This document shows positions 44,486-58,292 of a DNA stretch of 64,000 bases, piece after piece. The position numbers and the translations under genes are program-made. The notes below the pieces were generated by a model, which ran no database searches, was not told the origin of the DNA, and saw only the letters and a list, made by a program, of their open reading frames with translations. Every line of letters starts with the position of its first letter. The stretch's first letter is position 1. Source of the DNA: Fremontodendron californicum (taxonomy: Eukaryota > Streptophyta > Magnoliopsida > Malvales > Malvaceae); assembly GCA_030761205.1 (NCBI GenBank), contig JAULJL010000038.1, positions 930,001 through 994,000 on the forward strand, written 5' to 3'.

Positions 44486-46949
44486 TGTAACAACCGAGGT
44501 TACGTATAATCATGTAAAGTTAAATCCCGAAAATTTTAAGGACGAACTTGAAAATTGGTAAGAAGTTATAAGTGAAGGAAATAAAAGAAGAAAGGATCAA
44601 AATGAACATATTAAAAAAGTTTAGGGGCTTAATGGTTATTTATAAAAAGTTGAGGGACTAATATGCAATTATCCCAAAAACAAGAAAAATATCACTTATT
44701 CATCTTTCTCTCCCGAAATCCCTAGACATTTTCATTCCCTTCTTCAAGTGGCAGCAGCTCCCAACATCCCTCTCTCTCAAAATTCTCTTCAAACAACTCA
44801 ACCGAAAATCTCAACAATAATTACATCCAAGGTTAGTTTCTTGATAAATTCTTCATTTTCTTTAGATATTCTACTAGGGCATGCTAAGATCTTAGCTCCA
44901 TAAACATGTTAAGGTCTGAAATCCATCTATTAAGTATGAATTTTACTCATTCTTGGTAAGAATTAAAAGGAATTGAAAGCATGAACAAGAAAGTGGGAAG
45001 AAAAAGCAAAACAGGGGAAACTGAGCATGCTTGCTGTTCGGATTTTCTGGGTTCGGTAAATTAGGGTTTGTATTTTTTTGATATTTTTCCTAGAAACTAG
45101 ACTTCAATATGAGAATTTTGGTTTTTGAATCACCCAAAACCGATAAGCGGTTAAAAAGATAAAATTCGGTGAAGTTTACTGTTCTGTGTTGATCTCTGTT
45201 TCAGCATGGTTTCGGGATTTATCAAATTTGATCAAAATTTTGTTCTAGTTGTATAAGTTAGTTATTTTATTCATAAATTAGATATATTGGTTGAAATAAA
45301 ACAATTGGGATCACTTCCAAATTCCTTACCAAACTGAAGTTATGATTTTCTAATCTAACTTGATATTAAGGAATTTATTGCCTAAGAGAAATATAGTATC
45401 AAAGGATGGTTATGGATTATGAAAATCTCTAAGGCATGGAATACTAAAAACGAATTTGATAAGGACATGATTATGGAGTTGAATTTTGGAGAAAATGATT
45501 ATGGAAATGATATTAAAAATTAAGGATATGTTGTTTTGAGTATGAGAAATTAGTATATGGGGTAGATTTATGGGACTTAAGTTACATTCAAAATTGTGTA
45601 ATGCTTTGAGCATGTATAGATACTAATTATTGTTAATCTCTAGGCCACGTAGATCCGACGTCACATGTGGATCCCGAAGTTTCAGGTCGAGGTGTACAGT
45701 GAGATCATCCAAAGGATTGTGAGTAGACAACAACTATAGTTATTTGAAATATTTTTAATTATAATTATATATTTTTTTACATAATATTTATTTTACGTAT
45801 TAAAGGTATATACAATATTTAATCATATGAATTGATTTGTTATTAAAGTATTTTTATTTCAAGAAATATTATATCGAGTAAGTTGGTTGATTTATGAAAT
45901 ATGATTTTACATAGAATTTGACGTACATGGTTTTGGCTCCACCTGACTTAATGTATGAGATTATTTCCTTGACCGGAATACGGGAGCTGCGTGCTACGCC
46001 TCTGTGGCGGGAGCCACCTCCAGAGTCCCCATTCCGTGATATTAGACCGGAATACGGAGCTGCGTGCTACGCCTTTGTTGCGGGAGCCACCTCCAGAGTC
46101 CCTATTCCGTGATATTAGACTGGGGTTTGGGAGCTGCGTGCTACGCCTTTATGGTGGGAGCCACCTCCAGAGTCCCTATCCCGTTATATTTGCCTTTTGG
46201 GGGCACATCATAGTGACACATATGCCTTTGGGGCGTCCTATGGTGGTATTGGCCTTTGGGGCCGGCTACTAGTATGCCTACATGGATATTGCCTGGTTAT
46301 TTCATGGATGTATTCTTGTGCATGACAGAAAGTTGGAGCCCAATTATACGAAACTTGAATTACTTTATGGATTTTATTCATTGATGTAATATTGTTATAC
46401 ATTTGAAAAGTTTGCTACGTCTTTGAATTACTTATTATGGTTTTATTATTATTTATTTTGAAAATGTCAATTATACTTTACAGATTTCCATTATGGTTTT
46501 CACACGCTTTAAATGTTGTCTACTCATTGAGATATTCATATATCTCACCTCCCCTTATTTCTCATTTTTAGGACACACTTAGGTGTCGGGATTGCTGCCT
46601 TCCTCTACTCTCCGCTTCAAGAATATATTGACGTGGTGGGCATCATATCTAAATTTCTAGAAGATTTGGTCTTTTGATGTTTTTATCTAGTAAACCTTGC
46701 TGAGATAGGTTTATTTCTAGATATATTGTATATATTTGAAGATATGAGACAATAGATCAATATGTTTTGATTTGAGCATAAATTGATCATGAATAATTTT
46801 TGAATATGCATGGATATATGTGGTAATAGTATTGAGAAATACTGCTGGTTGAGGATATAAAATTGAGTGTTATTTGCAGGAGGGTTATAGTTGAAATAGA
46901 AAGGAAACTCTGCCGGATTTTAGGTAGATTATCCGGACAGGGTGTTACA
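44486..46949 (+). repeat. 3' LTR of the Tekay-type element
   Basis: 2464 bp, begins TGTAACAACC and ends GGTGTTACA, then target duplication AAAGA. It matches the 5' LTR except at 44804 and 46203. It contains the same three GC-rich subrepeats (45987-46191). Minus-strand and plus-strand small frames within it are the same as in the 5' LTR and are not genes. Confidence 0.95.
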
Positions 46950-48541
46950 AAAGAAGTCAAAATCGGAACTTCATTGTCATCATCAATAAAAGGTGAATTG
47001 ATAGCTTTGCTATAGGAGTATGTGGATGTATTTGCATGGTCTTACCAAGACATGCCAGGGTTAGATCCGGATATTGTGGTTCATAAGCTCCCTTTAAAGC
47101 CATAATGGAAGCCAATTCAGCAGAAGTTGAGAAGAATGAGGCCTGATATGCTGTTAAAGATAAAAGAGGAGGTGAAGAAACAATTTGATGCTGGATTCCT
47201 AGAGGTGGCAAAATATCCAGAATGGGTGGAAAATATTGTTCCAGTACCAAAGAAGGATGGCAAGGTGCGGATGTGCATTGATTACCGAGATTTGAACAAG
47301 GCTAGCCCTAAAGATAATTTCCCCTTGCCCCACATTGATACTCTGATGGATAATACGGTGAAAAGTTCTTTATTTTCTTTCATGGACGGATTCTCAGGAT
47401 ACAATCAGATCAAGATGGCACCAGAAGATATGGAGAAAACCATATTTGTTACAATGTGGGGAACCTTCTGCTACAAAGTAATGCCATTTGGATTGAAGAA
47501 TGCTGGGGCAACATACCAAAGAGCCATGGTAAGCTTGTTTCATGATATGATGCATAAGGGAATTGAGGTCTACGTTGATGATATGATTGCAAAGTCACAA
47601 GGAGAAGAGGAGCATATTACGAATCTTAAGAAGCTCTTTGAACGACTAAGGAAGTTTAGACTCAAATTAAACTCGACAAAATGCACTTCTGGAGTCACCT
47701 CGGGGAAGTTGTTGGGTTTTGTCGTCAGCAAAAGAGGAATTGAGATTGACCCAGATAAAGTGAAGGCTATTCAGAATCTGCCTCCACCTCGCACTCAAAA
47801 GGAAGTAAAAGGATTTTTGGGGAGATTGAATTACATTGCTCGGTTTATTTCACAATTAACCGACAAATGTGATCCAATATTTAAGTTACTTCAAAAACGT
47901 GATCTAGGAGAATGGGATGAAGGGTGTCAGATTTCTTTTGAAAAGGTTAAGCATTATCTATCAAACCCACCAGTATTAATGCCACCTATTCCGGATAAAC
48001 CAATGATACTGTATTTATCAGTATTTGAAAGATCCATGGGTTGTGTTTTGGGGCAGCTTGATGAAACTGGAAAGAAAGAAAAGGCAGTTTACTACCTCAG
48101 CAAGAAGTTCACAAATTATGAATTGAAATATTCATCAGTAGAGAAGTTGTGTTGCGCCTTAGCTTGGACTGCTCGAAGACTTAGACAGTATATGTTGTAT
48201 CACACAACGTGGCTGATTGCCAAGCTGGATCCAGTCAATTACATGTTGGAAGCATCTTTTTTGTCAGGAAGGACAGCAAGATGGCAGGTTTTATTGTCAG
48301 AATACGACATTGTATATGTAAGTCAAAAAGCTATCAAGGGCAGTGCAGTGGCTGAATTCTTAGCAAGTCGGGCAATGGAAGATTATGAGTCGTTGAACTT
48401 TGACTTCCCAGATGAGGATTTGATGTATGTGTCGCAAGCAGATGATATTCCCCTGAAGAAGAAAGTATGGAAAATGTACTTTGATGGCGCATCTAATGCA
48501 ATGGGGCATGGAATCAGTGCAGTGCCCATATCCCCAGAATA
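46950..48541 (+). pseudogene. pol: Tat/Ogre pol: RT, RNase H and start of a second RNase H
   Basis: This is the continuation of the pol at 36362-37174 beyond the Tekay insertion. The frame is open from 46953 but carries stops at 47013 (TAG) and 47103 (TAA). From 47106 it is open for about 480 codons. It holds RT motifs (VPVPKKDGKVRMCIDYRDLN, FSFMDGFSGYNQI, MPFGLKNAGATYQRAM and Y-V-D-D at 47571-47582), a connection with NYIARFISQL, a gypsy-type RNase H region (MGCVLGQLDETGKKEKAVYYLSK in part), and then KMYFDGASNAMGHGISA, the start of an archaeal-type second RNase H. Dual RNase H is a known Tat-lineage trait. In the first RNase H the expected active-site aspartate context reads YLSVFERS, suggesting the usual degenerate domain. 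It breaks off at 48541 at a GC-rich island, so the rest, including integrase, is missing. Confidence 0.88.
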
Positions 48542-48690
48542 ATCTTGACCAGCCTTGGTGTCTCAACTTTGAAAGGCTATAAGCTAGGCTTCGCTAGACC
48601 GACCGGACCGTCCGTACTGCCAGGACCGTCCGAACAAACCCGACCAATCGGACCGATCGGACCGTCTCGACCGTCCGGACCGACCGGATT
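48542..48690. repeat. GC-rich CCGGACCG island at the truncated pol end
   Basis: It starts with CTTGACCAGCCTTGGTGTCT, shares CTTTGAAAGGCTATAAGCTA with 26218-26265, then runs of GACCGTCCG-like 9-mers. It forms the right edge of the broken Tat pol. The 110-residue frame over it (glycine, proline, serine steps) reflects the repeat. Confidence 0.75.
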
Positions 48691-48810
48691 TATGTCATGC
48701 ATATACAATTTTGGTCATGTAATATATAATTTTAGATCTCTTTTCGGGTGTAATTTTAATATATCTACGGGTTCAAGCTTTTCCTTAAGACGGGTTCAAG
48801 CTTTTCAAAA
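48691..48810. other. short unassigned joint
   Basis: About 120 bp including 'tttatgtcatgcatatac' (also found in Tat LTRs near 12650 and 35620) and a duplicated ACGGGTTCAAGCTTTTC (48767 and 48791). It looks like a patchwork of small pieces. Confidence 0.5.
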
Positions 48811-51800
48811 GATATATTACAATTATATATCTATGTATCTATGTAATATTTATCTATATAAATGTAATATTACATAGATATATTGGATATATATATATAT
48901 TACAATTACATAGATATATTACATAGATGTATTACAATTACATAGATGTATAATATAATGTAATTGTAATATATATATATATATATGTAATTGTAATATA
49001 TCTATGTAATTGTAACGTATCTATGTAATATATCTATGTAACTGTAATATATCTATTTTGTAACATATTTGTTTTTAGTAATCACAATTACATAGATATA
49101 TTAAAACTACATAGATATATTATAATTACAATTATATAGATATATTACGATTACATAGATATATTACATTAACACTATTAAATATATTCCAATTACATAT
49201 ATATATTACATAGATACATTACAATTACATAGATATATTACAATTACATAGATATTACAATTACATATATATATATATATATATATATTACATAGAATAT
49301 TATAATTACATAGATATATTATACATAGATATGTTACAATTACATACAATTACATAGATATATATTACATAGATATATTATAATTACAAAATATATTTAG
49401 GTAATTGTAATTGTAATATATATCTATGTAATTGTAATATATCTATGTAATTCTAATGTTTACATAGATATTACATGTATATAATTACATAGATATATTA
49501 CAATTACGTAGATGTATTTCAATTACATAGATGTATTTCAATTGCATAGATATATTACAATTACATAGATATATTACATAGATACATTACAATTACATAG
49601 ATATATTACAATTACATAAATATATTACAATTAATAATGTATCTATGTAATATTACATAGATATATTACAATTACAATTACATATATATATTACAATAAC
49701 GAATTTATCTATGTTATTGTAATATATCTATGTAATTGTAATATATCTATGTAATATATCTATGTAATATGTTTATGTAATTGTAATATATTCATATCTA
49801 ATATATCTATGTAATTTGAACGTTTTATGTAATTGTATCTATGAAAACGTTAGAATCACATAGATAGATTGATATATTAGAATTACATAGATACATTGGA
49901 TATATATATATATATATTACAATTACATAGATATACTACAGTTACATAGATATATTACAATTACATAGATATATTGCAATTACATAGATATATTACAATT
50001 ACATAGATATATTACATAGATACATTACAATTACATAGATATATTACAATTACATAGATATATTACAATAACATAGATATATTATAATTACATAATTAAT
50101 TATATTACATAGATATATTACAATTACATATATATATTACAATTACAATTACATAGATATATTATAAATACAAAAATATATTTATGTAATTGTAATATAT
50201 ATCTACGTAATTGTAATATATCTATGTATAATATATCTATGTAATTGTAATATACATATATATATATGTAATTGTAATATCTATGTATTGTAATATATCT
50301 ATGTAATATATCTATGTATAATATATCTATGTAATTGTAATATATCTATGTAATATATCTATGTATAATATATCTATGTAATTGTAATATATTTATGTAA
50401 TTGTAAATATATCTATGTAACTGTCATATATCTATGTAATTGTAATATATCTTTGTAATTGTAATTGTAATATATATTACAATTACATAGATATATTACA
50501 ATTACATATACATATATATATTACAATTAAATAGATATTACAATTACATAGATATATTATACATAGATATATTACAATTGCATAGATATATATATTACAA
50601 TTACAATTACATAGATATCTTATTACATAGATATATTACATATATTATTACCATTATATAAATATATTACAATTACATAGATATCTAATTACATAGATAT
50701 ATTACATATATTACAATCACATAATTACAATTACATAGATATATTACAATTGCATAGATATATTACTTTTACATAGATATATTACAATTACAATTACACA
50801 AATATATATCTATGTTATTGTAATATATCTATGTAATATATATTACATATATTACATAGATATATTACAATTACATAGATATATTATTACATAGATATAT
50901 TACAATTACAAAAATATATTACAATTACATAGATATATTATAATTACTTAAAGCATTAGAATTACATAGATATAACTATGTAATTGTAATATATCTATGT
51001 AATTGTAATTGTAATGTATCTATGTAATTGTAATATATCCATGTAATTGTAATGTATCTATGTGATATATCTATGTCATAGTAATATATCTATGTAATTG
51101 TAACTATGTAATTCTAATATATCTCAGTAATTGTAATAAATATATTTATGTAATTGTAATATATATATATATATATATATGTAATTGTAATATATCTATG
51201 TAATATATCTATTTAATTGTAATATCTATGTAATTGTAATATTTACAATTCCATAGATATATATATTACAATTACATAGATATACTACAGTTACATAGAT
51301 ATATTATAATTACATAGATATATTACAATTACATAGATACATTATAATTACATAGATATATTAGAATTACATAGATATTGCATGTATACAATTACATAGA
51401 TATATTACAATTACATAGATTCATAGATATATTACATAAATATATTACAATAACATAGACATATTACAATTACATAGACATAGATATATTAGAATAACAT
51501 AGATATATTACAATTACATAGATATATTACAATTACATATATAAATATTACAATTACGTAGATATATTACAATTGCATAGATATATATTACAATTATGTA
51601 GATATATTACAATTACATAGATGTATACATTATCAATTATCTATGTAATTGTAATATATCTATGTAATTCTAATATATATATCTATGTAACTATAATATA
51701 TTTTGTAATTGTAATATCTATGTAATAGTAATATATCTATGCAATTATAATATCTTTTATATTATACATAGATATATTACAATTACATAGATATATTACA

Positions 51801-52097
51801 ATTACTTAAAAATATAATATATCTATGTAATTGTAATATACATATATGTATAGATTACAATTACATAGATATATTACAATTACATAGATAAATTACAATT
51901 ACATAGATATATTACAATTACGTAGATATATTAAAATTACATAGATATTACAATTACATATATATATATATATTACAATTACATATATTACAATTACATA
52001 GATATATTACATAGATACATTACATAAATATATTACAATTAATATATTACATAGATACATTACAATTACATTACTTTGATATATTAGAATTATGAAA
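48811..52097. repeat. AT-rich 19-bp minisatellite array 9
   Basis: About 3.3 kb, mostly AGATATATTACAATTACAT orientation with repeated switches (for example near 49400-49450, 49690-49740, 50820-50850 and 51180-51260) and (TA)n runs such as 51157-51182. I see no gene. Confidence 0.85.
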
Positions 52098-52360
52098 ACA
52101 CAAAGTAAATAAGCAATCCAAATAGATAAAGTGAAATAAGCAATCCAAATCTCTTAAATATTCCTATGGAGCAGCATCTGCATAAAATTGACAAATATTA
52201 TACAATTAAAAGCAATTAAGTAGTGAAGTCAATATAGAAGAATAAAATAATCAAGTAGTTTACCGTCTTCATTTTCATTAACTTGATGACTAGAAGTTGA
52301 AGACCTTATTATTGGTGACAAATTTGGAGCACTACCAGCATCAAATATATCTATTTAAGT
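52098..52360. mobile_element. CACTA internal fragment, second copy
   Basis: This is nearly identical to 22461-22720 of the CACTA fragment: ACACAAAGTAAATAAGCAAT, then 'ttaacttgatgactagaag' and 'ggagcactaccagcatcaaa' blocks, with a few substitutions. It lacks the CACTA terminus and GACGG repeats, and homology with the other locus continues into the flanking AT satellite. Confidence 0.8.
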
Positions 52361-55300
52361 GGTTTATGTAATTGTAATATATCTATGTTTAATATATATA
52401 TGTAATTGTAATATATCTATGTAATGTGTTTAATTGTAATGTATCTATGCAGAATTTAAGAAGAGTTTCTTCGCTTTCGAATTTGCATAATTATTGTATT
52501 ACATTACAATTACATAGATATATTACAATTACTTAAATATATTACAATTACATAGATATATTACAATTACTTAAAACATTAGAATTACATAGATATATTA
52601 CAATTATATAGATACATTACAATTACATAGATATATTACAATTACTTAAAACATTAGAATTAAATTGATATATAACAAGTACATAGATACATATAATTAT
52701 ATAGATATATTACAATTACATAGATATCTTACAATTACATACATAGATATATTACAATTACATACATATATTAAAATTACATAGATATATTCAATATGTA
52801 ATTGTTATATATCTATGTAATAGTAATCTATCTATGTAATTGTAATATATTACATGTAATAGTAATATATCTATGTAATTGTAATTGTAATACACATAAA
52901 TATATCTATCTATCTATCTATGTAATTGTAATATAAACATAAATATATCTATGTATCTATGTAATTGTAATTGTAATTGTAATATATACATAAATATATT
53001 TATGTAATTATAATATATCTATGAAATAGTAATGTATCTATGTAATTGTAATATATCTATGTAATAGTAATGTATCTATGTAATTGTAATTGTAATATAT
53101 CTATGTAATTATAATACATCTATCCAATATATCTATGTTATTGTAATATATCTATGTAATTATAATATATCTATGTAATTGTAATATATCTATGTAATTG
53201 TAATATATTTGTGTAATTGTAATATATTTATGTAACTGTAATACATCTATGTAATTGTAATACAACTATGCAATTATAATTACATTAATCATATGTAATA
53301 TATCTATGTAATTCTAATAGATCTATGTAATTGTAATTGTAATTGTAATATATACATTTCATTAATCATATGTAATATATCTATGCAATTGTAATATATC
53401 TATGTAATTGTAATATATTACATGTAATAGTAATATATCTATGTAATTGTAATATATACATAAATATATCTATGTATCTATGTAATTGTAATATATACAT
53501 AAATATATTATATGTAATATATCTGTGTAATTGTAATATATCATATGTATTATATTACATTTACATAGATATATTACATAGATATATTACATAGATACAT
53601 ACATACATTTATGTATATATTACAATTACATAGATATATTACAATTACAAAGATATATTACAATTACATAGATATAATTGTAATTGTAATATATTTGTAT
53701 TCAGTAATTACATAGATATATTACAATTACTGAAAACTTACTTTTACATAGATATATTAGAATTTATGAAAATATTATATGACTATATCTAATGTTTTCT
53801 GTAATTGTAATATATCTATGTAATTGTAAAATCTTTATATAATTGGTAATATATTTGTATAATATATCTAATGAATTGCATATATTTATGTAATTGTAAT
53901 ATATCTATTTAGTTGTAATATATGTATGTAATTGTAATATATTTGTGTATATATTACATTTACATACATTTATTACAATTACACAAATATATTACAATTA
54001 CAATTACATAGATATTTATATTACATAAATATATTACAAGTACATAGATATATTACAATTACATAGATATATTACTATTACATAGATATATTACAATTAC
54101 ATAGATACATTATAATTACATAGATACATTACAATAATATATCGAAAGTTTTTAGTTACATAGATACATTACAATTACATAGATACACTACAATTACACA
54201 TTAGATATATTAAAATACATGTAATATATAATGTTTTCGAATTACATTGATATATTAGAATTACATAGATACATTGGATATATCAATATATATATATATA
54301 TATTACAATTACATAGATATACTACAGTTACATAGATATATTACAATTACATATATATATATATTACAATTAATAATGTATCTATGTAATATTACATAGA
54401 TATATTACATAAATATATTACAATTACATAGATATATTACAACTACAAAGATATATTATCTCTGTAATTATATCTATCTAATTTTATGTAATATATCTAT
54501 GTAATAGAAATATATCTATGTAATTGTAATAAATATATTTATGTAATTGTAATACATCTATGTAATTGAAATACATCTATGTAATTGTAATACATCTATG
54601 TAATTGAAATATATCTATATAATTGTAATATATCTATGTAATTGTAATATATATATATATGTAATAGTAATATCTATGTAATTGTAATATATATATCTAT
54701 GTAATTCTAATATATCTAAGTAATTGTAATATATCTATGTAATTATAATATATCTATGTAATTGTAATACATCTATGTAATTATAATATATCTATGTAAT
54801 TGTAATGTATCTGTGTAATTGTAATTGTATTAGATATATTACTGAAAATATTAGAAAAATAATTGAAAAAATTAGATATTACATTAGTACATTAGAATTA
54901 CTGAAAACATTAGATAATGTAATTACAAAGATATATTACATGTATATATTTATCTATGTAAGTGTAATATATCTATGTAATATTACATAGATATATTACA
55001 TAAATATATTTATTACAATTACATAGATACATTACAATTACATAGATATATATATATATATATTACAATTACATAGATATATTACAATTAAATAGTTATA
55101 TTACAATTACTTAAATATATTACAATTACATAAATATACTACAGTTACATAGATATATCTATGTAATCGTGTTAATGTAATATATCTATGTAATTGTAAT
55201 ATATCTATGTATCTATACAATTGTATCTATGTAATATTACATAGATATATTACATAGATATATTACATAAATATATTACAATTATATTATATTATAATTA

Positions 55301-56202
55301 TATAGATATATTATAATTACATAGATATATTACAATTACATAGATATATTACATAGATACGTTACAATTACATAGATGTATTACAATTACATAAATATAT
55401 CTACGTAATTGTAGTATATCTATGTAATTGTAATGTATCTATGTAATATATGTAATTGTAGTATATTTATGTATTATATCTATGTAATTGTAATATATAT
55501 CTATGTAATATATCTATTGTATCTATGTAATATATCTAAGTAATTGTAATATATCTTTGTAATTGTAATATTATATATCTATGTAATTGTAATATATCTA
55601 TGTAATTGTAGTATATTTATGTATTATATCTATGTAATTGTGATATATATCTATGTAATATATCTATTGTATCTATGTAATATATCTAAGTAATTGTAAT
55701 ATATCTATGTAATTGTAATATATCTATGTAATTGTAATACATCTATGTAATTGTAATATATTTATGTAATTGTAATAATATATGTAATTGTAATATATCT
55801 ATGTAATTGTAATATATTTATGTAATTATAATATATCTATGTTAGTGTAATATATCTATGTAATTGTAATATATTTATGTAATTGTAAAAAATATATTTA
55901 TGTAATATATCTATGTAATATTACATAGATATATTACAATTTCATAGATAAATATATACATGTAATATATCTTTGTAATTACATTATCTAATGTTTTCAG
56001 TAATTCTAATATTTTCAGTAATATATCTAATACAATTACAATTACACAGATACATTACAATTACATAGATATATTATAATTACATCGATGTATTACAATT
56101 ACATAGATATATTATAATTACATAGATATATTACAATTACTTAGATATATTAGAATTACATAGATATATATATATATATTACAATTACATAGATATTACT
56201 AT
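52361..56202. repeat. AT-rich 19-bp minisatellite array 10
   Basis: About 3.8 kb of the 19-bp unit and variants. To about 53530 it follows the array at 22720-23600 in order, including 'gaagagtttcttcgctttcg' near 52460. TTTTCAGTAAT variants occur near 53700-53800, 54830-54930 and 55985-56030. An internal repeat of about 140 bp ('gtagtatatttatgtattatatc') appears near 55460 and 55608. Small frames such as 54805-54990 are repeat readings. Confidence 0.85.
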
Positions 56203-57087
56203 TGATAACTCGTATAATTATATAGTTTTTAGTTATGTTTTATTATTGTTTTGTGTCAAATACGAGTTATTATTGCTTAGTCTAATTGTGTTTATGATCT
56301 TTTATATTTTTATGTAATTTGGTGTTTTTCACGAGTTTCTTTGAGTGATTTCAGATTACTAGGTTAAATCAAGAATTAAGGGCAAATCCAGTTCAGTTCC
56401 AGTTCCGACACCTTTTGCCTTATCAGCTATATCTGGAGTTTCACTGAAGCATTAAGGCTGAAATTTTTACAGTGCAAATTTAAGAGGCATATCTATCTTT
56501 TTCATGCTTTACACTTCTTGAAACGGAGTCGTTTTCCCTAGCAAAATGTGGTATCAAGTTGGCTGACGTGCAATGCCGTCTGTTCTGACCAGTTTTGGTA
56601 TTTTGATCATATCGTCTGATCCACATGAGCAAATGAGCTGATTCCAACGGCTATGGATCACAAACTGATAGGGGAATATTTTTCTAGAAGACCATTTGAT
56701 CAGATCAAGCCTTCAACATTGACAAAATCAACCATCAAGCTGGCTGATCAGAATTGTCATACAATATGACGAAAATTGTTAGAAAAATGCACCCACCTAT
56801 TATACCTACCTTTGAAATTTATAAAGCTTGTCTCTTGTCATTTAGCTCTCCAAAATGTGTATAAATAGAGGGCCTTGGATGATTGTAAGGAGGACATTGT
56901 ACATTGGTAGGATATTAGCCATTGTAATAAAATTCTCTAAGTTTTCTTCTTCTTTCCTTTCTCTAGTTTTCTTTTTTTTTTTTATTTACTTATGCTTCTT
57001 ACATTTCTTTTCATTTTATTCATATCTAGTATGTATTGCTAATCATATTGTTGAGGTGATGAGGTGAAGCTTTTGGTAAATGCTAAG
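56203..57087 (+). repeat. Athila-type 5' LTR, left part
   Basis: Starts TGATAACTCGTATAATTATA directly after AT satellite. Contains 'gagtttctttgagtgatt', a TATA box at 56860 and a T-rich tract at 56965-56985. Interrupted after CTAAG at 57083-57087. Confidence 0.8.
56860..56867 (+). promoter_or_regulatory. TATA box of the Athila LTR
   Basis: TATAAATA in the context GTGTATAAATAGAGGGCC, the strongest plus-strand promoter-like sequence in the LTR; it would place the RNA start around 56890-56900. The nested solo LTR 220 bp downstream would separate it from gag by about 5.6 kb. Confidence 0.7.
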
Positions 57088-58292
57088 TGTCGCAACCTAA
57101 AAAATAACGACGAGTCTCATCGCAAGACTTTATTATTCGTTAAGCGTGACATTAAAAAAAAACCGAGGAAAAGTCGACTTAATTCCTCTAGAAAAATGAA
57201 GGTTTTTAAAATGACCTTAAAAAAGACATGGAGTCGCCACCAATCTTTTTTAGCTAGGTGTGATCGGCCACCTATTAAAACCGGTTTTATAAAATATTTT
57301 AAAAATTAATTAAAACATTTTAAAAACCAATTTCAAGTCTGCGTTTTAAACCAGAGAAATCAAAGAAGCGGGTTCGGGAGTCGGTTACGTGTGGGGAAGG
57401 ATTAGCACCCCCACAACGCCCGTATAAATCGGTACCTTATTAATCGTGCGTTATCTCAAGTCTCGGTAAAAATTTGGTTTTAAATTTAGTATTTCAAGTT
57501 AATTCCCAATTTAAAAATAATTCCATTTTTTATTGAAAATGATCCGGAATTTATAAATTCAAAATTTTCCTATATTCCCCAACAAACGTGGCAAAATATA
57601 GAAATTTTTATTAGTTTTGGAAAACTTTCCGAATCATTCTCTTTTTTGAAAGAAAGATATTCCTTTATTAATGATAATTGATGATATTCCCTCCAGCAAA
57701 CCCGGTAGAGAACTCATGAATTATTTTAACTCGGGAATATCTTTATTTTTTATTGAAAACCATTATCTTTTGCAAACATTTAAGATAAATGAATATGTAT
57801 ATGCATGACATAAATAAAATGACATAGTAAAGTCTAAATAATATAATGCAACCTAAATGACATGACAAATATGAATGGTATGGCATATAATTTAAATGAC
57901 ATGGAATAAAATAATGCTATCATATAATATGCACGAAAATAAAAATGCAATGCATGAAATGTATTTTTTTTTTCCTTTAACTAAGGAAATCCGTATATCT
58001 AAAAAGATATCCGGCTACCTTAGGAAAACATGTCAAATTAAATATTCTAAAACCAAAATACTTTGTGATTGTTTGAAAACAATTTTGAAAAGCTTGAATT
58101 AACAATAAAAACTGGGCTAAAATTTTTTAAATGGTTCTAATTTCCTAAGTTTAAAAAATCCGGACTTGACTACCCTTAACCCGGGATTTGAAAAACCATT
58201 TTTAGAGTTTAAAAGGCTTAGAAATCACCCTAAGTCAGTAGCTAACCCTCCTAATCAGCCCACTCTAAGTAAATTAACCAAAACAGAAAAAT

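Larger units (their letters stand above)
37175..46949 (+). mobile_element. complete Tekay/Del-type chromovirus LTR retrotransposon
   Basis: The element is 9775 bp long with LTRs of 2464 bp each (37175-39638 and 44486-46949). Both begin TGTAACAACC and end GGTGTTACA, and I found two differences between them. The 5-bp target duplication AAAGA is at 37170-37174 and 46950-46954. Inside are an initiator-Met primer site, one gag-pol reading region in Gag-PR-RT-RH-IN order with a chromodomain-like C-terminus, and a polypurine tract. That order and tail place it in the Tekay/Del clade of chromoviruses, which tend to target heterochromatin. It sits inside an older Tat/Ogre pol in the same orientation. 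Near-identical LTRs imply a recent insertion, but a frameshift in integrase suggests this copy is not autonomous now. Confidence 0.95.

Noticed and set aside
57064..57309. 81-residue frame across the solo LTR start
   Set aside because: It crosses the target duplication and LTR boundary, so it is an accidental fusion.
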